Shown here: in pieces, positions 26,498-35,991 of the stretch | Layout: each line of letters begins with the position of its first letter | Position numbering within the stretch: the stretch's first letter is position 1 | NCBI RefSeq assembly: GCF_001442615.1 | Contig: NZ_LMXN01000021.1 | Location: forward strand, 1-64,000 | Direction of reading: 5' to 3' | Length of the DNA stretch: 64,000 nt | Origin: Algoriphagus resistens | GTDB taxonomy: Bacteria; Bacteroidota; Bacteroidia; Cytophagales; Cyclobacteriaceae | Program-made: the position numbers and the translations under genes | Notes under the pieces: model-generated | Database searches by the model: none | Told to the model about the DNA's origin: nothing | Seen by the model: only the letters and a program-made list of their open reading frames with translations

Positions 26498-28096
26498 ATG
26501 ATACTTCACAACTTTAGAATCCTGCTTATCAGTGCGATGTTTAGCCTGATTAGCCTAAAATCCACTGCTCAAATAATTCCTTATCCCTTGGGTATTGACG
26601 TAAGGTCTGGAGAATATGCGTTGACTGGTGAGGTCAACATCATATCGGATCCATCCCTACAAAACGAAGCGAGTAGGCTTGCTGAATATTTAGCAAGGGG
26701 GTTTGGCAGGAAAACGGAAGTGAAACAGGCCGGAGAGGGAATAAAGCTAATTCATGAACCTGCTCTTTTGGATTCTATGGGTGATGAGGGGTACACGCTT
26801 ACCGTAGACAAAACAGGTATAACGATTGCAGCACCTACCCCTGCCGGTGTTTTTTACGGCATCCAATCGCTCAGACAGTTGTTGCCTCCAGATTTTGAGA
26901 ATGGTGTTTTAAAAAATGGATTTATGCTGCCTTTTATGGAAATCAGGGATAAGCCAAGGTTTCCATGGAGGGCTTTTATGCTGGATGAATCCCGGCATTT
27001 TATGGGAACGGCCGTGGTGAAGAAAATGCTGGATCAGATGGCTTTACTGAAAATGAATGTTTTCCATTGGCATTTAACCGATGATCAGGGCTGGAGAATC
27101 GAAATAAAGAAATATCCTAAATTGACCGAATTCGGATCCTGGCGCAAAGACACACAGTTGGAAAGGGGAAGTGAGGAGCGTACCGGGGTTCCCCATGGAG
27201 GGTTCTATACCCAGGAACAAATCAAAGAAATCATTGCCTATGCCCAGGCCAGACATATTACGGTCGTTCCTGAAATTGAAATGCCAGGGCATGCTACCGC
27301 AGCCATTGCTGCTTATCCCTGGATCGGGTCTTTGGGCACCACCACAGAAGTTTCTGAAGTCTTTGGGAAACTGGAAGACTCATTTAATATTTCTGATCCC
27401 AGAGTAGTCGGGTTTTTGCTGGATGTTTTGGACGAGGTAATAACCTTATTTCCTGGGGAGATCATTCATATCGGGGGAGATGAAGTCAATCATACTCCCT
27501 GGCTTAATTCAGAAATGGCTAAAGACTATATGGCTTCCCAGGGGTTGAAATCCCCGGTTGATCTACAGATTCATTTTACGAATAAAATTTCCGGTTATCT
27601 TTCCAAAGCCGGAAAGCGGATGATGGGCTGGAATGATATTCTAGGTGATGATATACACCAAGAGCGTGATTCTTCGGCAGTGAATGCCGAGCAGAAGCTG
27701 GCCCCGTCCTCAGTGGTTCATTTTTGGAAAGGGGACTTGGGTCTCATAGAAAAAGCTGTTAAAGAAGGGTATCAGGTGGTTAATTCCAATCACTGGGATA
27801 CTTACCTGGATTATACTTATCAACGGCTTCCCCTGTCTAGGTCTTATGCATTTAACCCTATTCCTTTAGAACTGGATGGAAAGTATCATCCCCTGATTTT
27901 AGGTACAGGAGCCCAGATTTGGACAGAGTATACACCCGATGAGCAGGCTATGCAGAAACAGGTTTTCCCAAGGCTGATAGCCTATGCAGAAGTTGGGTGG
28001 ACAGCGCTTGGGAATAAAGATTATAAGAGATTTCTTGAGGCACTGGAAGTTTTTAAAGAAAGACTCTCTTTTTATGGCGTAAGTTTTCAGGAATGA
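26498..28096 (+). CDS. GH20 beta-N-acetylhexosaminidase
   Basis: A 532-residue exported glycoside hydrolase. It has a signal peptide (1-24), a GH20b N-terminal domain (about 28-150) and the GH20 TIM barrel (about 153-510). Family landmarks are Phe-His-Trp-His-Leu-Thr-Asp-Asp-Gln-Gly-Trp-Arg (189-200), Pro-Glu-Ile-Glu-Met-Pro-Gly-His (258-265) and the catalytic pair Asp328-Glu329 in His-Ile-Gly-Gly-Asp-Glu. It acts by substrate-assisted catalysis on terminal GlcNAc or GalNAc in the periplasm or at the surface. It closes the GlcNAc operon, 68 nt after nagA. Confidence 0.93.
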   Translation: MILHNFRILLISAMFSLISLKSTAQIIPYPLGIDVRSGEYALTGEVNIISDPSLQNEASRLAEYLARGFGRKTEVKQAGEGIKLIHEPALLDSMGDEGYTLTVDKTGITIAAPTPAGVFYGIQSLRQLLPPDFENGVLKNGFMLPFMEIRDKPRFPWRAFMLDESRHFMGTAVVKKMLDQMALLKMNVFHWHLTDDQGWRIEIKKYPKLTEFGSWRKDTQLERGSEERTGVPHGGFYTQEQIKEIIAYAQARHITVVPEIEMPGHATAAIAAYPWIGSLGTTTEVSEVFGKLEDSFNISDPRVVGFLLDVLDEVITLFPGEIIHIGGDEVNHTPWLNSEMAKDYMASQGLKSPVDLQIHFTNKISGYLSKAGKRMMGWNDILGDDIHQERDSSAVNAEQKLAPSSVVHFWKGDLGLIEKAVKEGYQVVNSNHWDTYLDYTYQRLPLSRSYAFNPIPLELDGKYHPLILGTGAQIWTEYTPDEQAMQKQVFPRLIAYAEVGWTALGNKDYKRFLEALEVFKERLSFYGVSFQE

Positions 28097-28642
28097 AAGC
28101 TGGGTTTCGTCCTTCTGGATACTGCATATCTCTGTTGCCTAGGTACACCCCTATTGCAACATCTTAATTGCTATTCCATACCTACGCACCCAGTTTTTTG
28201 ACGGAATTCCAAATAGGAGCCTTACTGGGCGTTGATATCAGCTTACACGCCAGAAACCGGTTGTGCAAGGACAACTTGCTTTCTCCTTCGAGGTACCGCT
28301 TCTGAGTCCTCTATAACCTAGTGTCACAACCTGATTTCTTCGACCTGGTGCATTTATGTGTACACACAAATAGCGTAGCTGTCAACCTAGCTTTGAAAGT
28401 TTAATATTTATTTACTTTTACAATTAACCTTCAGGTAATAAAAAGGAAATTCAAGAGCAATTATTAAATCTCGTTAATGCCTTTTCAACTCTTAGGAAGG
28501 TGTTATATATACTTTTGAGGGGTTAACATAGAATTAATTCATTTTTTGGTAAAGCTGATTTAACCGATTGCCAATAGCGAAAGTATAGTTTTAGTAAAAT
28601 TTTGCGACTAAAATAACACTTATTCAAAACCTCTACTTCACA
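28097..28642. other. intergenic region upstream of the second SusC gene
   Basis: 546 bases without a recognisable gene, separating the GlcNAc operon from the second SusC operon. A TACTTTTG box at 28510-28517 matches the Bacteroidota -7 consensus, but no good TTTG lies at the usual distance upstream. If used, it would give a leader of about 125 nt. No LacI-type CAAACGTTTG site was seen, which argues that this operon is regulated separately. Confidence 0.4.
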
Positions 28643-31600
28643 ATGACAGCTAAAAAAAGCATTTGGCAATGTATCCTAACGGCTTGCCTGCTGTTTATCA
28701 TCAATTTTTCTTACGCTCAACAAACCCAGATTGAGGGGAAAGTAATTGACGCAAACAATGATCCGTTGCCGGGGGCAACGGTTCTGGTTAAAGGTACTAA
28801 TCGAGGAACGGTGACCGATATTGACGGAAACTATGTTATTCAGGCCAGTGAGGGAGAGACATTGGTCTTTTCATTCGTTGGGTTCGAATCCGCCGAACAA
28901 CTAGTCGGGAATTTATCTACGATCAATGTAACGCTCACGGAAGGTCTTGCACTCAATGAGGTGGTGGTGACTGCTCTGGGAGTGGAGCGGGAGTCCAAGG
29001 CATTGGGCTATTCAGTTCAAGCTGTCGAAGGGGATAGATTTACTGAAGCCAGAGAGACAAATGTAATCAACTCCCTAAGCGGAAGAGTTGCCGGTGTTCA
29101 GGTCACTAACAGTTCTTCAGGTATCGGGGGGTCCAGCCGGGTTACTATCCGGGGAGAGTCTTCTTTGAATATCAATGGAAACCAGCCTTTGTTTGTTGTG
29201 AACGGTGTTCCTATATCCAATAACATAGTTGGATCTTCAGGATCTTCCAATCAGGAAGTAGATTATGGAAACGCCGCAGGCGAGATCAACCCTGACGATA
29301 TTGAGTCCATGACTGTTTTGAAGGGACCTGCTGCTGCTGCACTTTACGGTTCCAGAGCTGCAAACGGTGCTATTTTGATTACCACCAAATCAGGCAAGGG
29401 CAAGAAGGGTTTGGGGATTTCCATCAATTCCAACACTACCTTTGAAAATCCGCTTCAACTTCCAGATTGGCAGAATACATATGGCCAGGGTAATAATGGT
29501 CAGTTTGAATTTGTGGATGGTGCAGGATCGGGCATTGCTGATGGGGTGGATGAGAGCTGGGGGCCAAGGCTGGATGCAGGCTTAATGATTCCCCAATTTG
29601 ATTCTCCGAGAGATGTCAACGGTTTCAGAGGCGGTGATCTAAATGCCCCGGAGGGAAGCACTATCATTGCGACGCCGTGGGTGTCAAGTCCTGATAATAT
29701 CAATGACTTTTTCCAGACGGGTGTGACACTTTCAAACAATGTGGCACTGTCCGCTGCAAATGACAATTCAAATATCCGACTTTCCTGGACCAATCTGGAC
29801 CAGAAAGGTATTGTACCGAACACAGACCTAAAAAGGAATACCATTTCCATGAATGGGGGGCTTAACCTTACAGACAAACTCACAGTGAACGCCACGGTCA
29901 ACTTCCAACGAACTGACAGTGGCAATAGACCAAATATCAGTTACGGTACAGAAAACCTGATGTACCTATGGATCTGGTACGGGCGTCAGGTCAATACTGC
30001 TAATTTGAGGGATTATTGGATGCCAGGGCTGGAAGGCCAGCAGCAGTATAACTACAACTACAACTATCACGACAACCCGTATTTTAATGTGTATGAAAAC
30101 ACCAATGGGCAGGCTAAGGATAGAATCTATGGTAATGTATCTGTAAACTACAAATTTACAGACAAACTGAACTTGATGTTGAGAACAGGTCTGGATACAT
30201 ATAATGAACTAAGAGATCGAAAGAGAGCATTTAGCACACAGCGTTTTCCTAAGGGGAACTACCGGGAAGACAACTTGTTCTTCTCCGAAATCAATTCAGA
30301 TTTCTTGCTGACATATTCTGAATCTGCCAGCGAGGTATTTACCTATAGCATAGCTGTAGGGGGGAACCAAATGCGTCAAGAAAACAGGTACCTGCAGACG
30401 GTAGCTCCTGAGCTATTGATTCCTGATATTTATAATTTCACCAATACGGCGGTAAACCTTCAGGTGGCCCAGTACAACTCCGAGAAGCGTATCAACTCCT
30501 TGTATGGTTTTGGCCAGATCGGTTATAAAAACATACTTTTCCTTGATGTCACTGGCAGGAATGACTGGTCAAGTACCCTGCCTTCGGACAATAACAGCTA
30601 TTTCTATCCTTCAGCCACTTTTGGGGCTGTGATCTCGGATATTATTACCATGCCAAAAGCTATTTCCTTCTTAAAAGCCAGGTTGGCCTACGCAGAAGTA
30701 GGTAATGATACTGACCCATACAGCCTTTCCAATGTATATTCCTCACAGACCGCATGGGGATCAATCCAGTCAAAATCTGAATCAAACAGACTTTCCAACT
30801 CAGAATTAAAGCCTGAAAGAACGGGTGCATTTGAAACAGGTCTTGATGTACGGTTTTTTGAAGGGAGACTGGGCATCGACTTCACATACTTTGACAACAG
30901 GACCAGAAACCAGATTATTCCAATTGAGTTGGATATAGCTACCGGTTATGCTTCCAGGATAATCAATGCCGGAGAGATTCAAAACAAAGGGATAGAAATT
31001 GTGATGAGCGCAACTCCAATCCGAAGTAGCTCTGGGTTTAACTGGAGCCTGATGGCAAACTTCACACGGAATAGAGGTAAAGTTCTGGAATTGACAGAAG
31101 GTCTCGACACCTACTCGCTTACAGGTAGAAACGGAGCCGATATCCAGGCAAGAGTGGGGGAGAGAATGGGTAATATTTACGGAAGAGGTTTTGCCAGAGT
31201 AGAAGATGAAAATTCTGAGTACTTCGGTCAGATCATCCACAATTCCACAGGAACTCCGCTTTTGGATCCGGAATTAAAACTTCAGGGAAATTACAATCCT
31301 GATTGGATGTTAGGTCTGCAAAACAATTTCAGCTACAAAGGAATCAATTTAGGTTTCTTGTTTGACTTCAGGTATGGTGGAATAGTCGTGTCACGGACAA
31401 AGACAATAGGCAGTACTTCCGGTCAGCTTGCAGAGACTCTTTACGGACGGGAAACCGGCTATGATCTCGAGGACGAAGGCAACGGTATCATCAGTGAAGG
31501 AGTGGTGGCAAATGCTGACGGATCGTACAGTCCAAATACCTTTGAGACCACTTCGAGAAACTGGCACAACAGATACTACGAAAGAGATAATGTGGAGGCA

Positions 31601-31858
31601 GCTAAGTACGATGCCACTTTCTTGAAGCTTAGAGAAGTGACGCTGGGTTATACGATTCCAAGATCAATTTTGGGCAGATTGCCAATCGAAGATGTGAAAA
31701 TTTCCTTAGTGGGCAGAAATCTGGCGCTTTGGACAGAGAATCCCCACTTCGATCCTGAGACCTTGGCAATGGGAGGAGGTACGCTGATCCCCGGTGTGGA
31801 GGATATGTCTTTTCCATCTACCAGAAGCATTGGTTTTAATCTTAACGTGAAGTTTTAA
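28643..31858 (+). CDS. SusC/RagA family TonB-linked outer-membrane transporter (phosphonate-associated locus)
   Basis: A 1071-residue outer-membrane importer. It has a signal peptide (1-25), a carboxypeptidase-regulatory-like domain (about 28-105, Ile-Glu-Gly-Lys-Val-Ile-Asp-Ala), a plug (about 115-240, with Leu-Tyr-Gly-Ser-Arg-Ala-Ala-Asn-Gly-Ala) and a TonB-dependent barrel ending Asn-Val-Lys-Phe. Its partner is the SusD-like gene 64 nt downstream. The downstream phosphoesterase and phosphonate genes suggest uptake of a phosphorylated or phosphonylated glycan or lipid fragment, but nothing in this protein alone shows the substrate. Confidence 0.93.
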   Translation: MTAKKSIWQCILTACLLFIINFSYAQQTQIEGKVIDANNDPLPGATVLVKGTNRGTVTDIDGNYVIQASEGETLVFSFVGFESAEQLVGNLSTINVTLTEGLALNEVVVTALGVERESKALGYSVQAVEGDRFTEARETNVINSLSGRVAGVQVTNSSSGIGGSSRVTIRGESSLNINGNQPLFVVNGVPISNNIVGSSGSSNQEVDYGNAAGEINPDDIESMTVLKGPAAAALYGSRAANGAILITTKSGKGKKGLGISINSNTTFENPLQLPDWQNTYGQGNNGQFEFVDGAGSGIADGVDESWGPRLDAGLMIPQFDSPRDVNGFRGGDLNAPEGSTIIATPWVSSPDNINDFFQTGVTLSNNVALSAANDNSNIRLSWTNLDQKGIVPNTDLKRNTISMNGGLNLTDKLTVNATVNFQRTDSGNRPNISYGTENLMYLWIWYGRQVNTANLRDYWMPGLEGQQQYNYNYNYHDNPYFNVYENTNGQAKDRIYGNVSVNYKFTDKLNLMLRTGLDTYNELRDRKRAFSTQRFPKGNYREDNLFFSEINSDFLLTYSESASEVFTYSIAVGGNQMRQENRYLQTVAPELLIPDIYNFTNTAVNLQVAQYNSEKRINSLYGFGQIGYKNILFLDVTGRNDWSSTLPSDNNSYFYPSATFGAVISDIITMPKAISFLKARLAYAEVGNDTDPYSLSNVYSSQTAWGSIQSKSESNRLSNSELKPERTGAFETGLDVRFFEGRLGIDFTYFDNRTRNQIIPIELDIATGYASRIINAGEIQNKGIEIVMSATPIRSSSGFNWSLMANFTRNRGKVLELTEGLDTYSLTGRNGADIQARVGERMGNIYGRGFARVEDENSEYFGQIIHNSTGTPLLDPELKLQGNYNPDWMLGLQNNFSYKGINLGFLFDFRYGGIVVSRTKTIGSTSGQLAETLYGRETGYDLEDEGNGIISEGVVANADGSYSPNTFETTSRNWHNRYYERDNVEAAKYDATFLKLREVTLGYTIPRSILGRLPIEDVKISLVGRNLALWTENPHFDPETLAMGGGTLIPGVEDMSFPSTRSIGFNLNVKF

Positions 31859-31922
31859 GTATAGGAAGCTGACAGACTTTCTATGTCTTTGAATCTAAAA
31901 AAACTCTCAAAAACAGAACATT

Positions 31923-33473
31923 ATGAAATTCAATATAAACTATATAGCAGGACTTGGGGTGGCAGCAATACTCTTTCTGAGCAGCTGCGACAAGGATTTC
32001 GAAGAAGTAAACATAAATCCAAACAGTCCTGAGACAGTTTCTTCAAGTTTGCTTTTACCTACTATCATCCGAAATACAACGAATGAAATCTCAGGGAAGG
32101 CCTGGGGTTATGGGAATGTAGTCATGCAGCAGACAGCCAAAATCCAGTTTACGAGCGAAGACAGGTATAACTGGGGGCCGGAGGGGAATCCATACAGCAC
32201 TTTCTATAATTCCATGCGGGATCTGAACAATGTGATCCGGATCTCAACTGATGCCGGACAAAGTAATTACGTCGGGGTTGCCCTTGTTTTACGGGCCAGT
32301 CTTTATTCATTTATGACGGATGCGTATGGTGATTTGCCTTACGTAGAGGCAACCAAAGCTAAGTCAGAAGTTAATTATCCGGTCTTTGATACACAAGAGG
32401 ATATATATAACGGGATTCTTGCGGAACTGGAGGAGGCGAATACCTTACTGGGATCGACAACAGAAAGTGTAGAAGGGGATATTCTGTTTGAAGGGGATGT
32501 GGCCAGGTGGAAGAAATACGCAAACTCCCTTAGGTTACGGATCCTGATGAGGCTTTCTGACCGTATGGATCCGACTGCAGGCATGCAGGCAATTGTTTCT
32601 GATCCTGCTCAGTATCCGATCTTCACTTCCAATGGGGACCATGCGGCATTGCAGTATCTTCAGGATGTGCCAAATCAGCATGGGTTGTACACGACCCGTT
32701 CAGGTTCCTTTGATGAGTATAGATTGAGTGAAAAAATGGAAAATGTATTGAAAGATCTGGAAGATCCCAGATTGTATGCCTATGCCCAGCCTACAAATGA
32801 TTCAGGGGCAGGGGTGATCGGAACAAAAGATGATTATCAGGGAGTGCCCAATGGATTGGCGGATGAGGAGGCTCTGGCCTATTCTCCTTCCGGTGATCCT
32901 GCCAAAGGAGGGTCTAATTTCATGTCGCGAGTGGGATACCTTTGGTCTTGTTCCGCATGTACCCCGCTGGCAAACCCGGTAGGTGCCCAGGCGATTTTGA
33001 TGAGTTATTCCGAGCTGCAGTTTATTCTGGCAGAAGCCAGGGAAAGAAATTATATTACAACGGGTACAGCTGAAACGTATTACAGAAATGGCATTGAAGC
33101 TTCATTTTCTTACTATAAAAGCCGTTATGAAATCATCGGGCTTCCTCAGATAGCAGATAAGCTGGTGGTGGGTGAGTCCTATTTTGCACAGCCAAAAGTA
33201 GCCTACACCGGAACTACAGAAGAGAAACTTTCAAAAATAGGTGACCAAAAGTGGCTTGCTCTGTATTTCTCAGGAATGGAGGCTTGGTACGATTGGAGAA
33301 GAACGGACTACCCTAAAATAACCCCAGGTCCGGCTGCTTACATCAATACAGTTCCTGTCCGTTTCATGTATCCCAGTTCTGTGCAGTCACTCAATAAGGC
33401 GAACTACGAAAGTGCGATTACACGTCAAGGGCCAGATGCCATTACCACACGGGTCTGGTGGGATATGGATTAA
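31923..33473 (+). CDS. SusD/RagB family lipoprotein (SusD-like 2 type)
   Basis: A 516-residue surface lipoprotein with a lipobox at Cys22 (Leu-Ser-Ser-Cys). The opening Asp-Lys-Asp-Phe-Glu-Glu-Val-Asn-Ile-Asn-Pro-Asn and the later Met-Thr-Asp-Ala-Tyr-Gly-Asp-Leu-Pro-Tyr and Gln-Lys-Trp-Leu-Ala-Leu-Tyr-Phe motifs assign it to the SusD-like 2 branch (PF12771), different from the SusD of the GlcNAc locus. It forms the binding lid of the SusC encoded upstream. The phosphoesterase gene follows after 77 nt. Confidence 0.92.
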   Translation: MKFNINYIAGLGVAAILFLSSCDKDFEEVNINPNSPETVSSSLLLPTIIRNTTNEISGKAWGYGNVVMQQTAKIQFTSEDRYNWGPEGNPYSTFYNSMRDLNNVIRISTDAGQSNYVGVALVLRASLYSFMTDAYGDLPYVEATKAKSEVNYPVFDTQEDIYNGILAELEEANTLLGSTTESVEGDILFEGDVARWKKYANSLRLRILMRLSDRMDPTAGMQAIVSDPAQYPIFTSNGDHAALQYLQDVPNQHGLYTTRSGSFDEYRLSEKMENVLKDLEDPRLYAYAQPTNDSGAGVIGTKDDYQGVPNGLADEEALAYSPSGDPAKGGSNFMSRVGYLWSCSACTPLANPVGAQAILMSYSELQFILAEARERNYITTGTAETYYRNGIEASFSYYKSRYEIIGLPQIADKLVVGESYFAQPKVAYTGTTEEKLSKIGDQKWLALYFSGMEAWYDWRRTDYPKITPGPAAYINTVPVRFMYPSSVQSLNKANYESAITRQGPDAITTRVWWDMD

Positions 33474-33496
33474 CTATTTTCTTAACTTGATTAAAT

Positions 33497-33527
33497 GCCC
33501 CTTCGATTTTTTCGGGGGTGGCTTTTT
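33497..33527 (+). terminator. possible weak terminator after the SusD-like gene
   Basis: A GC-rich imperfect hairpin (CCCC paired with GGGG, with GCC and GGC flanking) is followed by TTTTT. The stem is short and interrupted, so it may only attenuate read-through into the phosphoesterase gene. Confidence 0.35.
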
Positions 33528-33550
33528 ATCGATCATAGCTTTACCAAACC

Positions 33551-34645
33551 ATGTTTAAAAAATCAATCGTTTATGCGGTTTTTGCTCTGGTGCTTTTCCA
33601 GACTGCGCGCCTGAAGGCCCAGGATTACAAAACTGAAAATATCATTCTGGTCACATTGGATGGATTGAGATGGCAGGAAGTGTTCAAAGGAGCAGATTCT
33701 TTGCTTGTCGATGATACAGGAATGATCAAAAAGTCCGGGTCTTTATTGGAGGATTTTTGGAATGAAGATCCACTTGTACGAAGGGAGATGCTGCTGCCAT
33801 TTCTGTGGAATACCATAGCTGAAGATGGTCAAATCTATGGCAATCGTATCTACGGAAATAAGGTTGACAACAGCAATAAGATGTGGTTTTCCTATCCTGG
33901 ATACAATGAAGTTTTGAGCGGATTTGCAGATGATGTGCGTATCAACAGCAACGATAAAATCAACAATCCCAATGTGACGCTGCTGGAGTATCTGAATCGG
34001 AAACCTGAATATAAGGGCAAAGTAATGGCTTTTGCCTCTTGGGATGTATTTTCCTATATCGTAAATGAGGAACGGAGCGGAGTGCCGGTCAATGCCGGTT
34101 TTGACATAGCCAAAGGAGATGATCTTTCACCGGAAGAGCTTTTGACAAACAAGATGCAGGCTGAAATACGTGGTCCATGGGACGGCGTGAGACTGGATGT
34201 GTTTACTCAGAATTATGCCATGGCGGCGTTGAAAAATAAGAAGCCCAGAGTGCTATATATTGCCTATGGCGAGACCGACGACTGGGCTCATGGAAACCAA
34301 TACGATCAATATATCTGGTCCGCCAGGCAAACAGATGCTTATATCAGGGAAATCTGGGACTTCGTCCAGTCCGATGCCCAATACAAAGACAAAACCACGA
34401 TGATCATCACCACCGATCACGGTCGTGGCATCAGCAAAACTTCTTGGAGAAGCCATGGATCATCAGTGCCTGAGGGCGGAGAGATCTGGATGGCCGCTAT
34501 TGGGCCAGATACACCGGCTACAGGCGAGATGAAGTCCGAAGGCCACTGGCAATCTGCTATGATTGCACGCACCATCTTTCAATTACTCGGCATGGAATAT
34601 CCAGATGCCAAAGCTGAGAAGTTGATCAAAGAGATGGTGGAGTAA
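33551..34645 (+). CDS. exported alkaline-phosphatase-superfamily phosphoesterase
   Basis: A 364-residue protein with a signal peptide (1-24) and the alkaline phosphatase superfamily metal-site pattern: Asp37 in Val-Thr-Leu-Asp-Gly-Leu-Arg, a likely nucleophile region Trp-Phe-Ser-Tyr-Pro-Gly-Tyr (Ser114 a candidate), Gly-Glu-Thr-Asp-Asp-Trp-Ala-His, Thr-Thr-Asp-His-Gly-Arg-Gly and a final Gly-His-Trp. Relatives include phosphodiesterases, phosphoglycerate mutases and phosphonate-ester or phosphonoacetate hydrolases. Placed after SusC/SusD and before a phosphonate cluster, it could hydrolyse phosphate or phosphonate esters in the periplasm. The true substrate is unknown, and a simple phosphodiesterase role is the alternative. 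Confidence 0.8.
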   Translation: MFKKSIVYAVFALVLFQTARLKAQDYKTENIILVTLDGLRWQEVFKGADSLLVDDTGMIKKSGSLLEDFWNEDPLVRREMLLPFLWNTIAEDGQIYGNRIYGNKVDNSNKMWFSYPGYNEVLSGFADDVRINSNDKINNPNVTLLEYLNRKPEYKGKVMAFASWDVFSYIVNEERSGVPVNAGFDIAKGDDLSPEELLTNKMQAEIRGPWDGVRLDVFTQNYAMAALKNKKPRVLYIAYGETDDWAHGNQYDQYIWSARQTDAYIREIWDFVQSDAQYKDKTTMIITTDHGRGISKTSWRSHGSSVPEGGEIWMAAIGPDTPATGEMKSEGHWQSAMIARTIFQLLGMEYPDAKAEKLIKEMVE

Positions 34646-34705
34646 GTCGGTTACGCTGCCCTTTTTCAGACCGTTGCTCCTTGATTACCTATTTTAGTTC
34701 CTTTC

Positions 34706-34737
34706 AAACCTCTCTGGCTTCGGAGAGGATTTTTTTT
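34706..34737 (+). terminator. intrinsic terminator of the SusC-SusD-phosphoesterase operon
   Basis: The stem CCTCTC (34709-34714) pairs perfectly with GAGAGG (34723-34728) around an 8-nt loop and is followed by an A and a run of eight T. It ends the plus-strand operon before the convergent phnZ-like gene. Confidence 0.85.
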
Positions 34738-34852
34738 GCCAGAGGGATAGGTATTTTGTTTATCCGGGATGTTCGGGGTGGCGTAAAGGTTGGGATATGA
34801 AGACAGGCTGTGACAAGAGCTAAGGAAAGTGCTTCTTACTAGGTTTAGGAGG

Positions 34853-35431
34853 TTAAGACAGTACCCGGTTCGCCATCAGTATATATTTATCCAGATCGGG
34901 TAAGGGTACATTTTCTTCCTTAGCCATTTCATCCCAGGTACGCATCTTCAACGATAACTCAAAGAGTGGGTCTGTCTCAAAGGCAACAGCTTCTTTCTCA
35001 TTCATTTTTCCCCCTTGGAATTCAAGGGTCTTCCGGCTTGCTTCGGAGAGTTTTTCAAAATATGCCGGATGTCTGTAGGTCAGGTATCGTTTTGCCTGTA
35101 CATGGTTTTCGACTAGTTTTGCTATGCGTTCCGGAAATCCAAGCATTCTTAAAAAGTCAGCTCCGATTTTCTCGTGGCTAAGGACCCCATAGCCGTCCAT
35201 GGTTTTTACTTCTCCCTGGCTGACACATAAATGACCTATATCATGGAAAAATGCGGCCAGTATTACCTCCTCGTCATGCCCTTCGTTTTCGGCGATCTGC
35301 GCAGATTGGCTCATGTGCTCAATCTGTGAAACCGGTTCTCCTATGTAGTCCTCCTGCCCGAATTTTCTGTAAAGATCAAATACTAGCCCAATTCTTTCGG
35401 TGCTACTTAGCTTGGATATACTGTAATCCAT
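34853..35431 (-). CDS. phnZ: PhnZ-like HD-domain oxygenase (TIGR03276 type)
   Basis: A 192-residue HD-domain protein of the phosphonate-associated HDIG family. PhnZ uses a mixed-valent di-iron centre to cleave (R)-2-amino-1-hydroxyethylphosphonate to glycine and phosphate. By alignment from memory, the PhnZ ligands are all present: His39, His63-Asp64, His86, His110 and Asp167, along with Tyr29 and Glu32 (the Tyr24/Glu27 substrate gate, in Tyr-Ile-Gly-Glu-Pro-Val-Ser-Gln) and Lys114 (Lys108). The partner hydroxylase PhnY is not in the window. It stands alone, divergent from an XRE-cupin regulator, with an inverted repeat 12 nt upstream of its ATG. Confidence 0.85.
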   Translation of the reverse strand: MDYSISKLSSTERIGLVFDLYRKFGQEDYIGEPVSQIEHMSQSAQIAENEGHDEEVILAAFFHDIGHLCVSQGEVKTMDGYGVLSHEKIGADFLRMLGFPERIAKLVENHVQAKRYLTYRHPAYFEKLSEASRKTLEFQGGKMNEKEAVAFETDPLFELSLKMRTWDEMAKEENVPLPDLDKYILMANRVLS

Positions 35432-35991
35432 AATTTTAAAAGTTTATTTATACTAAATAAAGTATTGGAATAACGCTTCTCAACTAAAGCGCATTAAGGA
35501 TTTGTGATTTATTTGGTATGGGGCAAGAATTCTCTCAGCATATATCGCAAAAAATACTGTCCACATTCTGGTTGCCTCACATCACCCTTCCAACAAATCT
35601 TGTGAAGAGGAACTAGCGTACTTTCTCCGGGGGGATAAATGGCTTTCGTTGGAGGATATTGTTTACGAAAATTTATCAGATCGTTTCCCGATCACCATAT
35701 CCCTGTTGGGATTCATATAACATAACATACTCGTAATCTGAATTTATGATGTTGAATTACTTTGGGGTTTAATTTTACTAAACATTGATAGATTGGTTTG
35801 TTAATTTTAGGGAGTCAGTGCCATGCATGAAGCTCCCTTTTTTAGCCTGTTAAATTTTTACGAAGGCATTATTTTACTTCTCATTTAGATAGAGTGTTGC
35901 TAAAAAGATCATCTTTTCCCCTAAATCTCGCGTTATTGGCTTTTATACTCCCGGAGAAATGGATAGGTTGGCAATACCAAAATAACAGCAC
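35432..35991. other. divergent regulatory region between the phnZ-like and XRE-cupin genes
   Basis: 560 bases without a gene. It contains a perfect inverted repeat at 35443-35461 next to the phnZ-like start and a related sequence at 35768-35782 nearer the regulator. It must hold the promoters of both genes. Confidence 0.5.
35443..35461. promoter_or_regulatory. candidate operator upstream of the phnZ-like gene
   Basis: TTTATTTA and TAAATAAA form a perfect 8-bp inverted repeat around TAC, 12 nt upstream of the start codon. A related sequence, TTTAATTTTACTAAA (13 of 15 bases shared), lies at 35768-35782. The divergent XRE-cupin protein is the obvious candidate to bind here. The AT-rich composition makes chance possible. 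Confidence 0.45.

Noticed and set aside
28097..28642. Possibility that the second SusC operon is part of the LacI-controlled GlcNAc regulon
   Set aside because: No CAAACGTTTG-like palindrome was found upstream of the second SusC gene, and the SusD belongs to a different branch.
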